Shown here: one piece after another, positions 1 to 5,990 of the stretch
How positions within the stretch are numbered: the stretch's first letter is position 1
Layout of the letters: each line of letters starts with the position of its first letter
DNA from: Chloroflexia bacterium
GTDB taxonomy: Bacteria; Chloroflexota; Chloroflexia; Thermomicrobiales; UBA6265
Reading direction: 5' to 3'
Length of the DNA: 12,368 nt
NCBI GenBank assembly: GCA_030430125.1
Contig: JAUIGA010000054.1
Location: 1 to 12,368, forward strand
Made by a program: the position numbers and the translations under genes
The notes under the pieces: generated by a model
Database searches by the model: none
Told to the model about the DNA's origin: nothing
Seen by the model: the letters and a program-made list of their open reading frames with translations, nothing else

Positions 1-1041
1 GGCGACGTGCTGATCTGGGCGGACGCTCCATCCGTGCACGCCGACCGCATCCTTTCCGCATACGGCGCCGCCGAGAGCTTCGTCCCCTGCTGGATGAGCC
101 ACCCCACCACCGCACCGCTCCCCAAGGAACCCGAAAGCCCCGCCGTGGTGCGGCGGGCAACTCCCGGCGACCTGCCGCGCCTGCTGGCCGCGACCGATCT
201 TCCCTACCACTCCCCATGGCAGATCCACGCAACGCTGCGGCTGGCGACCAGGACGAATCCGGGCGATGTCGCCCTGCTCCTGGCGCTGGTCGATGACGCC
301 ATCGTCGGGCGAGCGGTGCTGAGCCGCGTCGCCGCATCGGCCGGCATCTACGATGTCGGTGTGACACCGCGCCAGCAGCGCCGCGGGATCGGTCGCCAGC
401 TCATGCACGCCCTCCTGCGGCTCGCGCGGGAGTGGCAGGTGGAGCGCGTGACGCTCAACGCCACCCCCGCCGGGGTGCCGCTCTACCGTGAATTGGGATT
501 CGAGGAGATCGGTGAGGGGCAAACCTGGCACATGCCCGCCGAGACCCTGCGGCATCCGCCAAGAACGGCCGCTGTCGCATTCGCGCTGGCGATCTCCGGC
601 GGCGACGGGATCGCCGGGATGGAGGCGCTCGCCGGGCGTCACCTCCCCAACGGCGACACGCCGCTCGCCCACGCCGCCCGCTTCGCCCAGCCGGAGATGG
701 CATGTGCCCTGCTCGACGCGGGCACCATCGTCGACATCGCGGCGCTGTGGGATTTGGGGCTGGAAACGGAGGCGCGACGGTCGATGCGTGCCCATCCGGA
801 CGCGCTCGACGCCCGCCGCGGCGCGCAACGAGCCACGCCGTTGCACATCGCCATCCACTGGGGGGACCTGGATTTCTTCGAAGCGCTGCTCGACGCAGGT
901 GCCGACCCGCGCATCCGCGACGGCACGTTCGACGGCGACGCCTGGGGTTGGTGCCACGCGCTCGGCAACGACGAGGCCCTGGCGATCCTCAACGCCCGCT
1001 TCCCGGACCGCGAAGCTGCGAAAGAGGGCATCCATTCGTAG
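1..1041 (+). CDS. GNAT N-acetyltransferase fused to C-terminal ankyrin repeats (5' partial)
   Basis: The reading frame is open from base 1 (ggc gac gtg ...), so the true start probably lies upstream; the GTG at 7 would give 344 aa. Residues are numbered from that GTG. Residues about 46-178 form a GNAT domain: beta strand VVRRATPGD, the motif A acetyl-CoA pyrophosphate loop RQQRRGIGRQL (about 122-132), and the closing YRELGFEEIG (160-169) typical of the motif B end. Residues about 205-335 carry ankyrin-type helices: GDTPLAHAARF (216-226), a degenerate middle unit, then ATPLHIAIHWGDLDFFEALLDAGADP (276-301). The family transfers acetyl from acetyl-CoA to an amine; the substrate cannot be told. 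Ankyrin repeats usually bind protein partners, so this may be a targeted acetyltransferase or one whose substrate is a protein. The first ~45 residues do not belong to the GNAT core and may be the end of another N-terminal domain. The stop is TAG, followed at once by a stem-loop. Confidence 0.85.
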   Translation, partial: GDVLIWADAPSVHADRILSAYGAAESFVPCWMSHPTTAPLPKEPESPAVVRRATPGDLPRLLAATDLPYHSPWQIHATLRLATRTNPGDVALLLALVDDAIVGRAVLSRVAASAGIYDVGVTPRQQRRGIGRQLMHALLRLAREWQVERVTLNATPAGVPLYRELGFEEIGEGQTWHMPAETLRHPPRTAAVAFALAISGGDGIAGMEALAGRHLPNGDTPLAHAARFAQPEMACALLDAGTIVDIAALWDLGLETEARRSMRAHPDALDARRGAQRATPLHIAIHWGDLDFFEALLDAGADPRIRDGTFDGDAWGWCHALGNDEALAILNARFPDREAAKEGIHS

Positions 1042-1063
1042 ACCCGGATTGCGATATCCGGGT
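1042..1063 (+). terminator. stem-loop directly after the GNAT-ankyrin stop
   Basis: ACCCGGAT (1042-1049) pairs perfectly with ATCCGGGT (1056-1063) around a 6-nt loop, starting on the base after the TAG stop. The position and the GC-rich stem fit a transcription terminator or 3'-end-stabilising hairpin. There is no T tract after it, so it is not a classical intrinsic terminator. High-GC bacteria often use such stems without a U tract. Confidence 0.5.
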
Positions 1064-1110
1064 GCGTCGTGACAACCGTGGATCGGCTCCCATGGGCCAA
1101 CGAAGACCGT

Positions 1111-1200
1111 GTCATCCTGAACCCTGAGAGGCGCGATAGCGCCGACGGGGTGAAGGATCCCCCGGATTGCCCGGCGCGGAGCGCCAAGGCAATCCGGTCC
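1111..1200 (+). repeat. structured intergenic repeat, copy 1
   Basis: It starts gtcatcctga, contains a small hairpin (GGCGC 1130-1134, loop GATA, GCGCC 1139-1143), then gaaggatccccc. It ends in a strong hairpin with a perfect 10-bp stem, CCGGATTGCC (1162-1171) with GGCAATCCGG (1188-1197), enclosing a second stem GGCGC/GCGCC, and finishes with ggtcc. A second copy with the same order of parts lies inverted at 1259-1344. The core resembles short dispersed repeats common between genes in environmental high-GC bacteria (recognised from memory, not searched). No protein is encoded. Confidence 0.75.
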
Positions 1201-1258
1201 GTAGCGTCGTCGTGTCTGCCAGCATTCGTTGCAAACGCAAGACCAAAAAAGCAATGGA

Positions 1259-1344
1259 CCGATTGTTCTCGCCCTGCGGGCGGAACAATCGGGGGATCCT
1301 TCCGCCGGTCGGCGCCGATGGCATCTCCACGGCGTCAGGATGAC
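1259..1344 (-). repeat. structured intergenic repeat, copy 2 (inverted)
   Basis: Read on the minus strand it begins gtcatcctga (1344-1335), has a bulged hairpin, continues gaaggatccccc, and closes with a perfect 10-bp stem: CCGATTGTTC (1259-1268 on the plus strand) with GAACAATCGG (1283-1292), around an inner CGCCC/GGGCG stem. It keeps the architecture of copy 1, but the stem sequence differs and both arms have changed together. This shows the structure, not the bases, is conserved. The 58 bases between the copies (1201-1258) hold nothing recognisable. Confidence 0.72.
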
Positions 1345-1392
1345 AGGGATGTTGTTGAGTTCCGGGGATCATCACGAGACAGCAACGACCGT

Positions 1393-1412
1393 CCTGCATG
1401 CGGCATGGCAGG
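1393..1412 (-). terminator. stem-loop downstream of the DUF4287-SRPBCC gene
   Basis: CCTGCATG (1393-1400) pairs with CATGGCAGG (1404-1412) around a 3-nt loop with one bulged G. It lies 28 bases beyond the stop of the minus-strand gene ending at 1441. The position fits a terminator for that operon, but no T tract follows on either strand. Confidence 0.35.
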
Positions 1413-1440
1413 TCTCCGCGAATGCGGCCGTACAGGGACG

Positions 1441-2007
1441 TCAGGTGTCGGTGCGCCCGATGTGCTTCGAGAGTGTGGCGAGCCGATCCTTCCAGGCCGC
1501 TTTCCGCTCCGCCATCGCTTCCGCCGTCGGCAACCGGTTCACCTGCAGCTGCACCGCCGACTTCTCGCCCTTGTCGACGAAGTACGCCTCGACGATCGAG
1601 CCATCTTCCAGATTGTCGAAACGGGCGGACTTCCCCGGCGAGGTGGTACGCACCCGCAGCACGCCCGCTCCCAGCCATGCGTCACGGCGGTCGTCGTCGA
1701 CCCACAGCGCGAACAACGCCTCGGCCGGCACCGGCAGTGTCTTGCTGGCGTTCATCGAGAACCCATCCGGCCGCTCGCCGGGTTTCCGCATGCCCCGGAT
1801 GCGCTCGTAGCCGACCGTGACGCTCTGCGCCCACCAGCCGTCGACCCCGTATGCCTCGCCGACGTGTCGCGCGATCTCGGCGTGCGTGCGGTCCGTCGCG
1901 CCCCACGCATCCAGCTCCTCGACCCAGGCGAACCAGTCGCGACCGGTCGCCTGCTCGACTGCCGCGTCGCTCATCTCCGGCTCGGATACCCAGTCAGTCC
2001 TCGCCAT
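1441..2007 (-). CDS. DUF4287 domain plus SRPBCC (AHSA1-like) domain protein
   Basis: The product is 188 aa. Residues about 14-75 match the DUF4287 pattern: ATGRDWFAWVEEL, HAEIARHV, then GVDGWWAQSVTVGYERIRGMR (55-75). This is followed by SKTLPVPAEALFALWVDD (about 88-105) and a strand-rich stretch ending in an amphipathic helix (RKAAWKDRLATL), the pattern of a SRPBCC/AHSA1 helix-grip domain that usually binds a hydrophobic ligand. This pairing of domains is known in actinobacteria and Chloroflexota; its biochemical role is not established. ATG at 2007 is chosen because GGAGG lies 9 bases upstream; the in-frame ATG at 2013 is only 3 bases from that site. The start overlaps the end of the upstream gene by 14 bases, so the two are almost certainly co-transcribed and possibly translationally coupled. 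Confidence 0.85.
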   Translation of the reverse strand: MARTDWVSEPEMSDAAVEQATGRDWFAWVEELDAWGATDRTHAEIARHVGEAYGVDGWWAQSVTVGYERIRGMRKPGERPDGFSMNASKTLPVPAEALFALWVDDDRRDAWLGAGVLRVRTTSPGKSARFDNLEDGSIVEAYFVDKGEKSAVQLQVNRLPTAEAMAERKAAWKDRLATLSKHIGRTDT

Positions 2008-2953
2008 CGTCATCGTCCTCCACGTCAACCGGCAGGGAGGGTCGGTCGATCTCGTGCCACGCCCGCTCGATCTGCCGTCGCACCGGTCCCAGCCGCTCGA
2101 CGATCGCCTCCAGCCCGGACCGCATCTGCGCCAGTTGTGTCCGGGTCGGCTCGGCGCGACGCACCGCAGGGTAGACCCTGGCGGTCAGCGCCTGCCGCAA
2201 CGTGGCCAGGAACTGCTCGATGTCATGCGCCAGCGTCGTGTCGAGCACCAGTCGATCCCGGTTGAACGCCATGCCGAACGCATAGGCGTGCTCGCCGACC
2301 TCGTCCCACGACTCTGCCTCGAGTGTCTCCGGCGCGAACTCGGCCGGCACTTGCAGGGGCTCTCCGGGAAGCAGCATCGGATTGATCGCCGTTGCAAGCG
2401 ATGCCTCGATTTGCGCCAGGTGGCCATACAGCGCGGCATAGGCCTCGTCTCGCCGCGTGCCCGACGCGGTCGCGCCGCGTCGCACACCCTCCAGCTCGAC
2501 ACGAAGGCGGTCGACCTCGCGACGGGTGCGCCGATCCCGCAGCCGCATCGCCCCGGTGAGCTCGTCCGGCATGCCGCGCAGCTCGGTGAGGGCAATGTCG
2601 ATCCGTTGCATCCGCTCGTCGAGCTCCACCTGGCGCTCGTGGGTTTCGCCGATACGGCGCTCCAACTCGCCCCGCAGGGTGGTCAGCGCCGTCTCGTCAT
2701 AGGCCAGGGTCACGGTGCTGCTAGGCTCCGGCTCACGCTCGCGCCAGGCGGCATCCTGCACCCCGGCATCGTCGTTCGCGGCGGCATCCCGTGTGGGCGA
2801 GAGCAATCCGCCGACGGTGTCGCGCAGCGATGCTGGCATCACCAGCCAGGCACGCAGCGCTCCCGGACCGGACAGGCGCGCATAGGCCACCACCAGCGCC
2901 GCGAGCAGCAGCACCACGATGACCAGGATGATGATGGCAAGGGTGGTTTCCAT
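1994..2953 (-). CDS. membrane-anchored coiled-coil protein of unknown function
   Basis: The product is 319 aa. It opens with one hydrophobic helix (residues about 5-25, METTLAIIILVIVVLLLAAL), with no cleavage-site pattern, so it is most likely an N-terminal membrane anchor with the rest in the cytoplasm. A short Pro/Ala/acidic linker follows, then a long charged helical region (about 87-185, rich in E, R, L) likely to form a coiled coil. A second helical domain (about 215-300) contains FGMAFNRDRLVLDTTLAHDIEQFL, and the tail is strongly acidic (VEDDDDGED). The layout recalls RmuC-like or DUF948-like scaffold proteins, but I see no diagnostic motif, so the function stays unknown. ATG at 2953 is preferred because the anchor begins there and AAGGA lies about 10 bases upstream; longer in-frame starts add a low-complexity leader without a ribosome binding site. 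Confidence 0.75.
   Translation of the reverse strand: METTLAIIILVIVVLLLAALVVAYARLSGPGALRAWLVMPASLRDTVGGLLSPTRDAAANDDAGVQDAAWREREPEPSSTVTLAYDETALTTLRGELERRIGETHERQVELDERMQRIDIALTELRGMPDELTGAMRLRDRRTRREVDRLRVELEGVRRGATASGTRRDEAYAALYGHLAQIEASLATAINPMLLPGEPLQVPAEFAPETLEAESWDEVGEHAYAFGMAFNRDRLVLDTTLAHDIEQFLATLRQALTARVYPAVRRAEPTRTQLAQMRSGLEAIVERLGPVRRQIERAWHEIDRPSLPVDVEDDDDGED
2017..2021 (-). promoter_or_regulatory. ribosome binding site that fixes the DUF4287-SRPBCC start
   Basis: GGAGG on the minus strand, 9 bases before the ATG at 2007. It lies inside the last codons of the upstream gene, in the stretch that encodes its acidic tail, so the same bases serve coding and initiation. Confidence 0.6.
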
Positions 2954-3036
2954 GACGGTCAGGCTTCCTTGTCGGCCAGGCATGAGCGATAGGCCACTGG
3001 CACGGCGTGGCGAGACGCCACAGCCTCCGGGAGTCC

Positions 3037-3042
3037 AGTATA
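3037..3042 (-). promoter_or_regulatory. candidate -10 box for the membrane coiled-coil operon
   Basis: TATACT on the minus strand (AGTATA on plus), one of the few A/T-rich hexamers in this GC-rich gap, 83 bases before the ATG at 2953. The expected -35 position reads CTGTGG, a poor match to TTGACA. A hairpin (GTGGCG 3007-3012, loop AGA, CGCCAC 3016-3021) would lie in the 5' untranslated leader. Confidence 0.35.
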
Positions 3043-3107
3043 GAGCGTCCGGGGATCCGCCACAGTCACCGGGGATCGCCACCCACGTTGCATCCCCTGG
3101 CCCGGCG

Positions 3108-3157
3108 TTGACGACCGCTTGACGCTGGCGGTCGTATGATACCGTCACCGGTCACCG
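3108..3157 (+). promoter_or_regulatory. candidate operator/promoter of the first STAND regulator
   Basis: ACGACCGC (3111-3118) and GCGGTCGT (3128-3135) form a perfect 8-bp inverted repeat with a 9-nt centre. TTGACG occurs at 3108-3113 and again at 3119-3124, 11 bases apart. TATGAT (3135-3140) abuts the right arm, and a tandem 7-mer GTCACCG follows (3144-3150, 3151-3157). The spacings from the two TTGACG boxes to TATGAT are 21 and 10 bases, neither ideal, so the exact promoter is unclear. The symmetry 50 bases before the ATG at 3188 fits a regulator binding site, perhaps autoregulatory. Confidence 0.4.
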
Positions 3158-3187
3158 ATCGCGCACCGCCATCCGGAGTCGTTGGCC

Positions 3188-5276
3188 ATGGTATCTCCCG
3201 GCTCGTCCACCACTCGCGCACGCACCCTCGCCGACCGCGTCGCCGCAGCCCGACGCCGCCGCTTTGTCGGGCGCGTCGTCGAAATCAAGGCGTTCCGGAG
3301 AGCGGTTGCGCAGCCCGACCCGCCGTTCGCCATCCTGTTCGTGTACGGTCCTGGCGGCATCGGCAAGTCGACGCTGCTCGGCGAGTACCGCCGCATCGCC
3401 GCCGAGCACGACCGGCTCGTGCTTGGCATCGACGGTCGCTCCTGCGAGCCAACCCCACCCGGGTTTCTCAACGCCGTCGCGCAAGAGCTTCGAATGACCA
3501 ATGCGCACGACGTGACGGCATACCTGGCGACGCGCGACGATCTCGTGCTGGTCCTCGACACGTGGGAGATGATGCAGCCGCTCGATGGCTGGCTGCGCAA
3601 CCAGCTCCTGCCGCTGCTGCCGGCGACGACCCTGACCGTGATCGGCGGCCGAAACCCGCCGGATCCCGCCTGGCGATCAGGCCCGGGTTGGTCCGACCTC
3701 GTCGAAATCCTCCCCCTGCGCAACCTCGAACCAGCCGACAGCCGCGCCTATCTCGACGCGCGGAACGTGCCCGGCGCGCTCCACGAATCTGTGCTTGGGT
3801 TCACGCACGGTCACCCGCTGGCACTCTCGCTGGTCGGGGATGTCGTCGCGCGGAGCGACGTGCCCTTCTCCGCCGATCGCGAGCCGGATGTTGTGGCGTG
3901 TTTGCTGGATCACTTCGTCGAGCACGAGCCCTCGCCGCTCCACCGCCATGCGCTGGAGATTTGCGCGACGGCGCGGATTACCACCGAATCCCTGCTGCAG
4001 CGCGTCTTCGGCGAGGAACAGGCGCACGAGCTGTTCGCATGGCTGTACGGGCTTTCCTTTATCGAGCACGACCGCGACGGGGTCTTTCCGCACGACCTCG
4101 CCCGCGACGCGCTGGTGGCCAACCTGCGCTGGCGGCATCCGGAACGGTTTGTCGAGCTCCACACGATCGTGCACGACAACGTGGTCGAGCGCATCCGGGC
4201 CACGCAGGGACGGGAACAGTACCAGGAGCTCTACAGCCTGATGTTCCTGCATCGCAACAACCCAACCTGGCAAACCTTCGCGCCGATGGAGCAGCGCGGG
4301 TACGACTATCTCGCCCCGGCATCCCCGGAGGACGCCAGCGTGATTGTCGACATGGTCCAGCGTCACGAGGGGGTACGCTCGGCCGAAATCGCCGACCGCT
4401 GGCTGCAGCTGCAACCGGCGTCGTTCCTGCTGCTGCGCGATATCCACGGGGGAATCAGCGGCTGCGGGATGCCGCTCGCGCTCGAAGGCTGCGCGCGGGA
4501 CGACGTTGCCTTCGACCCGGTTGCCGTGTCGATCCTGGACATGATCGAGCGCCACGGACCGCTCGGCCCCGGCGAGGAGATCCGCGTCGCGCGGTTTTTC
4601 ATGGGGCGCGACGCCTACCGCACCCCGACGCCGCGCCCGAGCTTTTCCATCGTCGGCGCCGGAATGATCTACACGCGACCTCGGCTGGTGTGGATGTGCG
4701 CGCCGGTGCTCGACCCCGACTATTGGCGGCCGGTGGTTCCAGTATGTGCACATCAACCCCTATCCCGACTTCGATGTCACGATCGGCGACCGTACCTGGC
4801 GAATGTTCGCCCACAGCTATCGGGAAGAACCCGTCGACGTGCTGGACCGAATCCTGACGAGGCGAGAAATGTCGCTGTCGCCGGTGCTCGACACCGCGGA
4901 GATTGCCCCGGCGCTGATGGTGCTCCCGGAGGCCGATTTCCGGCAGGCGGTGCGGCAGGCGCTGCGCGACTATCACCGCCCGGACGCGCTGGCGGCCAAC
5001 CCGCTGCGTCACAGCCGCCTGGTGCGCCAACACAACGGCGACGCCCCGGTGGCGACGCTGCGCGCGCTGCTGCGGGACGCCGCGGGCCAGCTGGATGCCG
5101 GTCCGCGCACCCGCCGCTATCTCGACGCCCTGCGGCTGACCTGGTTCGAACCGGTCCGCACGCAGGAGGCAGCCGCCGAAGCGCTGGACCTGCCGTTCAG
5201 CACCTACCGGCGCCACCTCGCGGCCGGCGTCGACCACGTCGCCGGCGAGCTCTGGCGTCGCGAACTGGCGCGGTAG
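3188..5276 (+). pseudogene. STAND-type ATPase regulator with C-terminal HTH, frameshifted
   Basis: The ATG at 3188 has GGAG 9 bases upstream. Residues 54-61 are a Walker A motif (GPGGIGKS), 119-127 a Walker B strand (LVLVLDTWE), and FTHGHPLALSL (205-215) the GxP-type motif of STAND/NB-ARC ATPases. Coding then runs to YWRPV near 4735, where the frame changes. The next frame continues FQYVHINPYPDFDVTIGDRTW ... and ends with a helix-turn-helix, EAAAEALDLPFSTYRRHL, and TAG at 5276. One extra G in gtggttc (4733-4739) explains the break; without it the protein would be about 695 aa. Left in the first frame, translation runs to 5542 through an Ala/Arg/Pro/Gly-rich stretch typical of off-frame GC-rich DNA. 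The family would use ATP-driven switching to control DNA binding. As written the product lacks its HTH. A sequencing error is possible. The tail could only be made separately from a GTG at 4746, which has no ribosome binding site. Confidence 0.75.
4733..4739 (+). other. frameshift point in the STAND regulator
   Basis: gtggttc: the upstream frame reads GTG GTT, the downstream frame reads TTC. Removing one G gives GTG TTC and a continuous ...DPDYWRPVFQYVHINPY..., a sequence typical of this regulator family. No slippery heptamer with a downstream pseudoknot is evident, so programmed frameshifting is not favoured. Confidence 0.7.
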
Positions 5277-5320
5277 ATCACCCCGGCGGCTGGTTTTACT
5301 CCTCGTCGGTGACATGCTCG

Positions 5321-5473
5321 CCCCAGGTAAATCGCGCGACGAATGATCGTCCGGCTGTTCCCCTCGTCGAGCACCCACGTGTGGATCCAGCGAGTTGCGT
5401 CGCCGAATCCCAGGGGTCGAGGACAGATGCGAAACAAATCCAGTCCGGTATTGCCGAGGCTGGGAACCTCCAT
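5321..5473 (-). pseudogene. aldo/keto reductase N-terminal relic
   Basis: From ATG 5473 (GGAG 7 bases upstream) the minus strand reads MEVPSLGNTGLDLFRIC, then LGFGDATRWIHTWVLDEGNSRTIIRRA. This follows the start of class-I aldo/keto reductases of the LGxTGLxVSRICLGxMxFG ... WVLDEExSRPIIRRALELGINFFDTA type. Likeness ends at about residue 51, exactly where the family would continue into the catalytic Asp-Thr-Ala strand. The rest of the TIM barrel, including the Asp/Tyr/Lys/His tetrad, is absent. Only about 45 bases then separate it from the end of the facing STAND gene, so the 3' part has been deleted. The motif FRICPRPLGFG is also damaged relative to SRICLGCMGFG. Intact relatives reduce carbonyls with NADPH in the cytoplasm. 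Confidence 0.6.
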
Positions 5474-5523
5474 GCGAGCTCTCCGTCAGGCGGCATCACA
5501 TGCGAAAGTGCCGCCGCTCCCGC

Positions 5524-5720
5524 CTATGCGTCGCGTCCATGACCGGTGACATCCACACGATGCTGATGCCGTTCCGGCGACAGGGCGCCGTCGCCCGGAA
5601 ACACGATCATGACGGAAGGGGAAGGTCGCCCCCATTCGTCGAGGTTGTCGCCCTGCCGGTAGGTGCCGGCGCGCGTCTCGGCGCGCCTGGCTGGTGGGGC
5701 CCGGAAGCCGATGACACCGT
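5524..5720 (-). pseudogene. unassigned coding-like segment, possible shifted continuation of the small gene upstream
   Basis: On the minus strand, in the frame ending with TAG at 5524-5526, the segment reads NDGVIGFRAPP ... RQGDNLDEWGRPSPSVMIVF ... GDGALSPERHQHRVDVTGHG. Its composition and third-position GC look like real coding rather than an off-frame shadow, but it has no start codon of its own with a ribosome binding site. It begins where the small ORF at 5929-5720 ends, one base out of frame. I do not recognise the family. It could be the second half of a protein of about 130 aa, or chance. Confidence 0.3.
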
Positions 5721-5929
5721 CATTGCCACTCGGCGTCTTCCCACGTCGCGTGGGCGAGGTCGTCCTCGTCCGCGACGGTTGAGACCGGCCGGGTTGGGTC
5801 CGCTTCCGGCCTCGTGCCAGAAATCACGTAGACCGTCACGGCGACCCCTCCGTCACGCGCGAATATCGCGCGGTCATCGAGCTCGGTCGGAGCGACCAGC
5901 GTTCGCTCCAGGGTGGTCGCGGGCATCAT
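5720..5929 (-). CDS. small hypothetical protein downstream of the FAD-linked oxidase
   Basis: The product is 69 aa from ATG 5929, or 68 aa from the adjacent ATG 5926. It is supported by a near-perfect ribosome binding site, AAGGAG (5940-5935 on minus), 5 and 8 bases from the two ATGs. It begins MMPATTLERTLVAPTELDD, continues with a strand-rich AIFARDGGVAVTVYVISG, and ends in an acidic tail DEDDLAHATWEDAEWQ. No signal peptide or membrane helix is seen, and I do not recognise a family. It starts 61 bases after the oxidase stop on the same strand, so it is probably in the same transcript. It may be truncated by a one-base frameshift at its 3' end (see the segment at 5524-5720). Confidence 0.55.
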   Translation of the reverse strand: MMPATTLERTLVAPTELDDRAIFARDGGVAVTVYVISGTRPEADPTRPVSTVADEDDLAHATWEDAEWQ

Positions 5930-5990
5930 TGCATCTCCTTCGTGCGGGGAGGCGCGCCGGAACAACCCGTCGCGCCGCTGAACCCCACGA

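Noticed and set aside
1817..2992. 391-codon open frame on the plus strand opposite the membrane coiled-coil gene
   Set aside because: His/Arg/Gln-rich antisense shadow. The minus strand has a good membrane anchor, a coiled coil and overlapping gene structure.
4733..4746. Programmed ribosomal frameshifting in the STAND gene
   Set aside because: No slippery heptamer or downstream pseudoknot was seen; a one-base insertion or sequencing error is simpler.
5296..5499. 67-codon minus-strand frame ending in TWGEHVTDEE in the decayed region
   Set aside because: It overlaps the aldo/keto reductase relic in another frame, has no ribosome binding site, and shows no family likeness; the reductase reading explains the same bases better.
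4737..5542. Continuation of the STAND frame after the frameshift to a stop at 5542
   Set aside because: The sequence becomes Ala/Arg/Pro/Gly low complexity, and the real family sequence continues in the next frame to 5276.
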